Shown: piece after piece, positions 38,515-43,832 of the stretch
Numbering within the stretch: position 1 is the stretch's first letter
How the letters are laid out: each line of letters opens with the position of its first letter
Source of the DNA: Pseudonocardia sp. CNS-139
Lineage (GTDB): Bacteria; Actinomycetota; Actinomycetes; Mycobacteriales; Pseudonocardiaceae
Length of the DNA stretch: 43,832 nt
Assembly: GCA_001942415.1 (NCBI GenBank)
Contig: MKJX01000202.1
Span: 1 to 43,832 of the forward strand
Direction of reading: 5' to 3'
Position numbers and translations under genes: made by a program
Notes under the pieces: model-generated
Seen by the model: only the letters and a program-made list of their open reading frames with translations
Told to the model about the DNA's origin: nothing
Database searches by the model: none

Positions 38515-38639
38515 CTGGATCTTCCTGGGGGGCGGACGGTGGACGACGGGACGGCCGCGCTCCGCCCCTGGATCGTGCGGCGACCGGAGGGCCGTGCAGC
38601 GCGACAGCCCGCGGCTCCGCTCCCCCGAGGTTGCCGTGC

Positions 38640-38686
38640 GGGCTGAACCCGCCCGCCGGACGCGTTCCGACGGGCGGGTTCAGCCC
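38640..38686. terminator. Strong hairpin at 3' end of second P450 gene
   Basis: GGGCTGAACCCGCCCG (38640-38655) pairs perfectly with CGGGCGGGTTCAGCCC (38671-38686); the 15-base loop can pair further (CGGA/TCCG). The right arm overlaps the last codons and stop of the P450 gene. It should stop P450 transcripts before the acyl-CoA synthetase gene or act as partial attenuator. Confidence 0.8.
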
Positions 38687-39915
38687 GTTGCCGGGGAGCG
38701 GAGAGTGACAGGGACGGACTCGAGACCGCGAAGGATCAGGTTGGGCCGGTACCGGAGGTCGTCGGAGGCCAGACGGATGTCCGGGAACCGCCGGGCGATC
38801 GTGGCCACGGCGATCTCGGCCTCCGCGCGCGCGAGCGTCGCCCCGACGCAGTAGTGCGCGCCGGCGGCGAACGCCAGGTGCGGACCGTCGGCCCGGCGCA
38901 CCGAGAAGCGGTCGGGATCGGGGAAGCGCACAGGGTCGCGGTTCGCGCCGGCGATCAGGATGTTGACCAGCGTGCCCTTCGGGATCGGCGTTCCCGCCAA
39001 CTCGACGTCGGTCAGTGCGACGCGGGTCGCACGCTGGACCGGGGTGTCGAACCGCAGCATCTCCTCCACGGCCTGCCGCGCCAGCGCCGGATCGGCGCAG
39101 ACCGCCTCCCACTCCGTCCGCGCGGCCAGCATGGCCGTCATCCCGTTGCCGAGCAGGTTCACGGTCGTCTCGTGGCCCGCGAAGAACAGCATGACGACCG
39201 TGGCGAGCAGTTCGTCGTCGGACAGGCGCCCGCCCTCGTCCTCGGCGGCGATCAGATCGTCGAGGAAGCCTTCCGCCGGGACCCGCCTCCGGTCGGCGAC
39301 GAGCCCGCGGAAGTAGTCGCCGAGGCCGGCGGCCGCCGCGTTGCCCCGGCTGGTCACCTCGGGTGTCGCCGTCGCGATCTGCAGCCCTCGTCCGAGGTCG
39401 GCGGACCATCGCCGGAAGTCGGCGCGGTCCTGGGCAGGTACTCCCAACAGCCGGCAGATCGCGTGGACCGGCAGGGGGTAGGCGAACTCGGCGAGGAAGT
39501 CGACCACGCCCCGGCCGTCGGCGGCGCTCCTGTCGTCCAGACCGTCGAGCAGCCCGTCGACGATCTCCTGGATCGTGTCCCGGAGCCGGTTGACCGCACG
39601 CGGGGTGAAGGCCCGCATGACCAGGCTGCGCAGCCGTGAGTGCGCGGGCGGGTCGAGGTAGAGCATCCAGCGGCTGATGGAGTCCTGCAGCGGGCCGGGG
39701 CCCAGCGCCGTGTCGATCAGGCGCCGGTACTCGCCACGGCCGAACGACGAGTGCTTGAGCACGGCGTCGGCGAGCTCGTACGTCGTCACGTACCAGGCTC
39801 CCCCGACGGAGACCAGCGGGCCGGCAGCCCGGACCGCGTGATAGGCCGGGTAGGGATCGACGACGGCCGACCGGCCGTTGAGGTCGTAACGCCCGGGCTC
39901 GGTGAGGGTCGTCAA
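38680..39915 (-). CDS. Cytochrome P450 (second copy)
   Basis: Intact, 411 residues. C-helix LDPPAHSRLRSLVMRAFTP, I-helix MLFFAGHETTVNLLGN, ExxR in AVEEMLRFDTPVQR, and heme loop AFAAGAHYCVGATLARAEAE. Differs strongly from the P450 at 21041-22245 and has no ferredoxin or reductase beside it, so it may borrow that pair. ATG 39915 lies 38 bp from the TTGACA-18-TTGAGT promoter and two shared operators. Divergent from the PucR-type regulator. Hydroxylation of a hydrophobic substrate at the start of the pathway is likely. Confidence 0.94.
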   Translation of the reverse strand: MTTLTEPGRYDLNGRSAVVDPYPAYHAVRAAGPLVSVGGAWYVTTYELADAVLKHSSFGRGEYRRLIDTALGPGPLQDSISRWMLYLDPPAHSRLRSLVMRAFTPRAVNRLRDTIQEIVDGLLDGLDDRSAADGRGVVDFLAEFAYPLPVHAICRLLGVPAQDRADFRRWSADLGRGLQIATATPEVTSRGNAAAAGLGDYFRGLVADRRRVPAEGFLDDLIAAEDEGGRLSDDELLATVVMLFFAGHETTVNLLGNGMTAMLAARTEWEAVCADPALARQAVEEMLRFDTPVQRATRVALTDVELAGTPIPKGTLVNILIAGANRDPVRFPDPDRFSVRRADGPHLAFAAGAHYCVGATLARAEAEIAVATIARRFPDIRLASDDLRYRPNLILRGLESVPVTLRSPATG

Positions 39916-39952
39916 GTGGTCTCACTCCTCGACATCGGCGTCGGCGACCGCC

Positions 39953-39982
39953 ACTCAACCATTCGGTTACCTCGGCTGTCAA
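39953..39982 (-). promoter_or_regulatory. Candidate promoter of second P450
   Basis: On the minus strand TTGACA, 18-bp spacer, TTGAGT. Same module as upstream of the aldehyde dehydrogenase and GMC genes. Operator D1 covers the spacer. Confidence 0.5.
39955..39970 (-). promoter_or_regulatory. Shared 16-bp operator, site D1
   Basis: Minus-strand GTAACCGAATGGTTGA, perfect AACC-N4-GGTT core, close to the consensus. Placed between P450 start (39915) and the regulator start (40111). Confidence 0.8.
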
Positions 39983-40019
39983 CGACTCCAGCGGCCGGAC
40001 CTCGGGCTCCTGACTTCCT

Positions 40020-40035
40020 TCAACAGAACGGTTAC
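40020..40035 (-). promoter_or_regulatory. Shared 16-bp operator, site D2
   Basis: Minus-strand GTAACCGTTCTGTTGA, 65 bp from D1. Nearer to the PucR-type gene, so it may also control that gene. Confidence 0.7.
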
Positions 40036-40110
40036 ATTGGTCGCCGGCGGGGTCCGCCCGCGGCTGCGCCTGCCGGGCAGCCCGCGCAGAGCGCGAGGAG
40101 CGTGACGAGG

Positions 40111-41264
40111 ATGTCAGCTGTCGGCGCCGGGATCGAGCAGGTCTGCCGGTCTCTGCAGGCCGGGACGGACGGCCTCGTCGACCGGCAGATCGCCGCACTG
40201 AAGGCACACCCGCAGTACGCCGAGCTGCGCGAGCTCGACCTGCGGCACTCGGCGGTGCGCAACGTTCGCCGCGCCGTGCTGTGCGTGGCGCACGGCGACG
40301 CCCCGGACGCACCGGAGCACGACGAGCTCACCTCCACCGTCGTCCACGTCGTCCCCGACCTCAGCCCGGACAAGGTCGTGGCGGCGTTCCGGGTGGCCAT
40401 GGGGGTCATTCGGGACGCCTTCATCGAGGAGGCGGCACACGTCGGGCTGACCGCGGACCTGCTGGCGCTCGGCCTGCGGCGGATCTGGCAGCTCACCGAC
40501 CGGTACGGTGACGTGCTGGCCGAGGCGCACGCCTGCCACGTCATCCACGAGAACCCGCACCGCCGGGACCGGGCGCGCTACCTCGAGCGGGCCTTCAGCG
40601 GCTCGCTCTCGCGCAGCGACCTCGAACTGGGTGCGGCCCGGCTGGGCCTTCCGGCGGACGCGGCCGTCCACGTGTTCCGGGTGCGGATCGAGGGCCAGCC
40701 CACGCACCGGCTGCTGCAACACGTGGAGGCCCAGGCCATCGGCTGGCCCGGGGAGCCGCTCGTGACCCGGGTCGACGGCGAGCTCGCGGGACTGGCGGCC
40801 ACCCGTCCACAGCCCGGTCGTGACGAGAACCTGCTCATCGCCGTCGCCGACCCCGTGCTGCTGGCGGACGTCCACGTGGGGTACCTGCGGGCGAGCCAGC
40901 TGCTCGGCACCGCCCAGCGGTTCGGGCTGGGCGGTGTGGTGAGCCGGGGGGACCTCGGGCTGCGGTCCGCCATCCTGGCGCTGCCCGGGACGAGCGAGGA
41001 GCTCTTCTCCAAGTACGTCCGGTCGGTGCGGTCCAGCACGCCGATGGCCGCGGACCTGCTGCACACCGTCGAGTCGTTCCTGCAGTGCCAGCGCAAGTTC
41101 CAGCGCACGGCACAGATCCTCAACATGCACGTCAACTCGCTGCGGCACCGGCTGGAGCGCTACCGCGAGATCACCGGCGCGACCTGGCCGACACCGAGAC
41201 CGTGGCCGAGGTCTGGTGGGCCCTGCAGTACGGGAGGGCGCTCGAGGCGCTCGACCGGGCGTGA
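40111..41264 (+). CDS. PucR/CdaR-type transcriptional regulator (frameshifted)
   Basis: About 384 residues with one base restored near 41180. The C-terminal DNA-binding part is typical PucR HTH_30: LLHTVESFLQCQRKFQRTAQILNMHVNSLRHRLERYREITG followed by ADLADTETVAEVWWALQYG. A central GGDEF-like segment (FSGSLSRSDLELGAARLGLPADAA to LRASQLLGTAQRFG) precedes it. The N-terminal 150 residues are a helical RsbRD-like region. ATG 40111 has GAGG two codons upstream. Divergent from the second P450, with two shared operators between. A likely activator for the cluster. Confidence 0.88.
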
Positions 41265-41283
41265 ACGCCGTGCGGTTCGGGGC

Positions 41284-41949
41284 CTACGCGGCGAGGGCTT
41301 TGATGACCTTGTCGAGGAACGCCTGCTGCTGGCGCCTGAAGGTGACGCCCTTGGGGTCCTTGCCGGTGATCAACTTGGTGACGATCGGCGTCATGTAGGG
41401 CGTCACGACGATCGAGTTGACCGCGAGCGCGAGAATCTTCGGATCGTAGTCCCGGCCGATCTCACCGCGGTCCTGCGCGCGCCTGAACTCGTCCACCCAC
41501 CGCGCCCACACCTTCGCCCGCACCCGGCTCCGCGGCGCGTCGCTCGCACCGCTGTCGAGCGCCTCCCACAGCCAGAACCTGATCCACTCGTCGCCACCCC
41601 GGCCGACGAGATTGTCGAAGTGGTCCTGCACCGCATCGACGATCGAGTCGTGCCGGTCGTGCGCGTCCATCAGCTCGCTGGTGCGACTGATCATCAATTC
41701 GAGGACGGCCTCGTAGAGACCGAGTTTGCTGTCGTAGTAGTAGTAGATCAGCTGCTTGTTGGATCGCGCGCGGCGCGCGATGGTATCGACGCGCGCGCCG
41801 GAGAAGCCTTTCTCGGAGAACTCCGCAATGGCGGCTTCGAGGATGACCCGGCGACGGTCACCGTTCCCCTGCGGCGCTTTCTCGGCCAAAGGCTCGCGCC
41901 GGGCGCGCTTGGGCGTGGCCTTCGTCGTCGGCGCGGGAGACCGTGGCAT
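41284..41949 (-). CDS. TetR/AcrR-family transcriptional regulator
   Basis: Intact, 221 residues. A basic ~30-residue tail, then the TetR helix-turn-helix: VILEAAIAEFSEKGFSGARV followed by DTIARRARSNKQLIYYYYDSKLGLYEAVL. The C-terminal ligand/dimer domain carries DHFDNLVGRGGDEWIRFWLWEALDSG. ATG 41949 lies 15 bp from an operator copy (41964-41979), consistent with autoregulation. It is the only TetR gene in the window, so it is the best candidate to bind all nine sites. Convergent with the PucR-type gene. Confidence 0.92.
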   Translation of the reverse strand: MPRSPAPTTKATPKRARREPLAEKAPQGNGDRRRVILEAAIAEFSEKGFSGARVDTIARRARSNKQLIYYYYDSKLGLYEAVLELMISRTSELMDAHDRHDSIVDAVQDHFDNLVGRGGDEWIRFWLWEALDSGASDAPRSRVRAKVWARWVDEFRRAQDRGEIGRDYDPKILALAVNSIVVTPYMTPIVTKLITGKDPKGVTFRRQQQAFLDKVIKALAA

Positions 41950-41963
41950 GCACCGAGGGTACC

Positions 41964-41979
41964 TCAACCAAACCGTTGA
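41964..41979 (-). promoter_or_regulatory. Shared 16-bp operator, site E (TetR promoter)
   Basis: TCAACCAAACCGTTGA on the plus strand: symmetric TCAAC-N6-GTTGA ends, same half-sites as the other operators, 15 bp upstream of the TetR start. Its core (AACC-N4-CGTT) is the most diverged. Confidence 0.72.
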
Positions 41980-42368
41980 GCCGGGGCGGTCGCACGACAT
42001 GTGTCGAACCCGGCATCCGCAGCAGGTGGGAGCCCGTTCCCCGCCGTGATCGACGATCTCCGCGCCGTGCGTCACTCCGGACCTGCGACCACGGACCGCC
42101 TGCAGGTCACGGGCATCGAGCCGCCGCCGGCGGGCGCCGAGTGCAGCCTCCGGCGCACGCGACCGATTCCGACGGCCCGCGGTTCCGCGACGTGGTGACC
42201 GTTTCGCTCGCACTTCTTGTCGCCATGAGGCGGCGACGGGCAGACTGTCGGCGCGTCACCGTGAGACGGTGACCTGGCGCCGCGACACAAGACCGTGGAC
42301 GTCGAATCGAGCACCCGATGCCGGCCTGCGAACCGACGGGTGCCGGGCCTCCACGGAAGGTACATCGC
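41980..42368. other. Intergenic region with dyad upstream of FMN reductase
   Basis: 389 bp between the TetR start and the flavin-reductase pair. Contains a perfect dyad GTCACCG-TGAGA-CGGTGAC at 42255-42273, about 95 bp before the FMN reductase ATG, suitable as an operator. No gene was recognised; short open frames here lack family motifs. Confidence 0.5.
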
Positions 42369-42911
42369 ATGGACCTCTCGATCGTCGTGGGAAACCCGAA
42401 ACCACGGTCCCGGACCCTGGCCGTAGCCGAGGCGGTGGCCGAGCGCGCCGCCGCCATCACGGGCGCGCGGATCGCGCGAACCGTCGACCTGTGTGACCAC
42501 GCCGGCGACCTGTTCAGGTGGCCGCACGAAGGCCTGGCCGAGCTCGCAGAGGCCGTCGCGGCGTCCCGCTACCTGGTCGTGGCGAGTCCGACCTACAAGG
42601 CGTCCTACACGGGTCTGCTGAAGGCGTTCCTCGACCGCTTCCCGAACAACGGCTTGGCCCGAACGGTCGCGTTTCCGGTCATGACGGGCGGCTCGGCCAC
42701 CCACGGCATGGTGATCGACACGCACCTGCGGCCACTGCTGGTCGAGTTGGGCGCATCGGTTCCGACCCGCGGGCTGTACTTCCCGACTCCGCACATGGAC
42801 TGCATCGCACGGATCGTCGACGAGTGGGCGGACGAGAACCTCACAGCGGCGAACCTGACGCCACCGGCACCGTCCGCCGCCTTCCGGCCCGGTTCGCAGG
42901 TGACGGCGTGA
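42369..42911 (+). CDS. NADPH-dependent FMN reductase (SsuE/MsuE-like)
   Basis: Intact, 180 residues. Flavodoxin-like fold: LSIVVGNPKPRSRTLAVAEAVAERAA with the phosphate-binding loop, and VVASPTYKASYTGLLKAFLDRFP followed by VMTGGSATHG. SsuE/MsuE proteins give FMNH2 to two-component monooxygenases. ATG 42369 has GGAAGG upstream. Ends overlapping the next gene in GTGA. No monooxygenase is beside it, so it may support the LLM enzyme of the cluster or another outside the window. Confidence 0.9.
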   Translation: MDLSIVVGNPKPRSRTLAVAEAVAERAAAITGARIARTVDLCDHAGDLFRWPHEGLAELAEAVAASRYLVVASPTYKASYTGLLKAFLDRFPNNGLARTVAFPVMTGGSATHGMVIDTHLRPLLVELGASVPTRGLYFPTPHMDCIARIVDEWADENLTAANLTPPAPSAAFRPGSQVTA

Positions 42912-43417
42912 CCGCGGGATCGACGGCGCATCCTGGCTCCTGGGACGAGCAGCACTTCCGTACGGTCCTCGGGCACTTCTGCTCCGGCATCACCGTCCTG
43001 GCGGCGTGCGTCGACGGCCGTCCCGTCGGCATGACCTGCCAGTCCTTCTTCAGCGTGTCGGTGAAGCCGCCGATGGTCGCCTTCTGCGTCGGCCGGTCGT
43101 CCACGACCTTTCCCGTCATCCGCTCGGCCGGCGGACTCGTCGTCAACGTCCTCGACAGCGCCCAGAAGGAGCTCAGCGCGGCCTTCGCCCGGTCCGGCAG
43201 CGACAAGTGGGCCGGCGTCCGCTGGCTTCCCGGCACGACCGGCCATCCGGTCCTCGCCGGAGCGCTCGCTGCCGTCGAGTGCGCGATGGAGAGCGAGATC
43301 GACGCCGGCGACCACGTCCTGGTCCTCGCGCGCGTCCACCGGCTGTGGGCGCGCCCCGACGGCGAGCCCCTCCTCTACTTCCGCGGCCGCTACCACACCA
43401 TCAGGACGGCGGGCTGA
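42908..43417 (+). CDS. Flavin reductase-domain protein (HpaC-like)
   Basis: Intact, 169 residues, GTG start overlapping the FMN reductase stop. Pattern: LGHFCSGITVLAACVDGRPVGMTCQSFFSVSVKPPMVAFCVGRSSTTFPVI in parts, LVVNVLDSAQKELSAAFARSGSDKW, ECAMESEIDAGDHVLVLARV, PLLYFRGRYHTI. A short single-domain reductase, unlike the fused reductase at 18427-19612. Pairing two different reductases in one operon is unusual; one may act as a flavin-binding partner rather than reductase. Confidence 0.9.
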   Translation: MTAGSTAHPGSWDEQHFRTVLGHFCSGITVLAACVDGRPVGMTCQSFFSVSVKPPMVAFCVGRSSTTFPVIRSAGGLVVNVLDSAQKELSAAFARSGSDKWAGVRWLPGTTGHPVLAGALAAVECAMESEIDAGDHVLVLARVHRLWARPDGEPLLYFRGRYHTIRTAG

Positions 43418-43576
43418 CGCCCGGCCCGGCCCGAGCAACCCGGGCGGACATGCCCGCCCCGGTGTGCGCTTGCCGGATGACGGTGGCCACTCCGACCGAT
43501 TTCATGGACGTCCGATAGTAGGGTGCCCAACTATATGCCGGGGCGAGAGTCCCCGTTGGCCCTGGAGGGATCGTTC

Positions 43577-43832
43577 GTGGTTGTCAGGCTTGTCATCGCT
43601 CTGGTGTTGACGGCGTCGCGGTGGTGGTGTCGGGCCGGCGGGCGTGGTGGCTGGTGCGGCTGATCCGGTCCGGGCAGCCCGCGCACGACCGGGTCCAGCA
43701 GGTGAACGAACGGGTCCGGGCGCAGCTGGTGGAGGTGTTCGGGCAGCGCAAGCTGCTGCGCTGGTCGGTGCCGGGACTGGCGCACTTCTTCACGTTCTGG
43801 GCTTTCGTGATCCTCATCACGGTGTACGTGGA
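43577..43832 (+). CDS. etfD: EtfD-like membrane ETF dehydrogenase / Fe-S oxidoreductase, partial (frameshifted)
   Basis: N-terminal 85 or so residues of the membrane Fe-S protein that oxidises ETF in actinomycetes. Seen: first membrane segment VVVRLVIALVLTA, then RRAWWLVRLIRSGQPAHDRV, LVEVFGQRKLLRWSVPGLAHFFTFWAFVILITVYV, which closely follows mycobacterial EtfD (Rv0338c). One base is missing near 43614. GTG 43577 has GGAGGG seven bases upstream; an in-frame ATG at 43535 is possible. The gene continues beyond the right edge, where NAD-independent Fe-S domains should follow. It completes the ETF system whose EtfB lies at the left end. Confidence 0.82.

Noticed and set aside
1..43832. Interpretation of the many frame breaks as a decaying pseudogene island
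   Set aside because: No in-frame stops, all catalytic motifs preserved and gene lengths return to multiples of three; unrelated genes are affected equally, which suggests sequence error.
1..43832. Insertion sequences, integrase, tRNA-associated attachment site, CRISPR repeats
   Set aside because: No transposase or integrase motif, no tRNA gene and no regular spaced repeats were found.

Overview
The window is very GC-rich DNA with GGAGG-type ribosome sites, frequent GTG starts and many 4-base ATGA/GTGA gene overlaps. Its gene families (3Fe-4S ferredoxin/P450 systems, CaiB/BaiF CoA-transferases, SCP2-type thiolase, an EtfD-like membrane ETF dehydrogenase) point to an actinomycete, probably near Pseudonocardia or Amycolatopsis; the genus is inferred only. 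I see no rRNA, tRNA, CRISPR, transposase or phage gene. The content is a large catabolic gene cluster with about 38 genes.

Layout. (1) 1-3944, minus strand: a divergently controlled unit of MaoC-type hydratase, CaiB CoA-transferase, acyl-CoA dehydrogenase and etfB (running off the left end), opposite a LysR regulator. (2) 5022-7660, minus: acyl-CoA dehydrogenase and MmgE/PrpD. (3) 7868-13827, plus: aldehyde dehydrogenase, a split two-gene hydratase, a ThDP enzyme, an alpha/beta-hydrolase with an extra N-terminal domain, and a cupin. (4) 13874-16058, minus: FAH-family hydrolase and thiolase; then a plus-strand SDR. (5) 17202-28997, minus: luciferase-like monooxygenase, flavin reductase fused to an IclR-like ligand domain, ferredoxin reductase, ferredoxin, P450, a double CaiB/BaiF protein, an HMG-CoA-lyase-like enzyme, and an SsuABC-type ABC importer. 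(6) 29432-36720, plus: a degenerate RibAB-like protein, a GMC oxidoreductase, an RbsABC-type importer and a cupin. (7) 36847-39915, minus: acyl-CoA synthetase and a second P450. (8) 40111-43832: PucR-type regulator, TetR regulator, two flavin reductases and the start of an EtfD-like membrane ETF dehydrogenase.

How they fit (inference): importers bring in a substrate; P450s, the luciferase-like enzyme, GMC oxidoreductase and aldehyde dehydrogenase oxidise it to a carboxylate; ligase and CoA-transferases activate it; dehydrogenases, hydratases, SDR and thiolase run a beta-oxidation-like sequence; ETF and EtfD carry electrons to the membrane. Terpenoid, alicyclic or branched substrates are plausible but the sequence does not name one.

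The most interesting result is a shared 16-bp operator (consensus nYAACCRnnYnGTTGA) found nine times in five promoter regions, including 15 bp upstream of the TetR gene. Three of these promoters also share a TTGACA-17/18-TTGAsT core overlapped by the operator. Together they define a putative TetR-controlled catabolic regulon.

Caution: about 37 single- or double-base indels break roughly 20 genes. Domain motifs are intact on both sides, and restoring the missing bases returns every gene length to a multiple of three, so I treat them as sequence or assembly errors. CDS coordinates below span the whole repaired gene.
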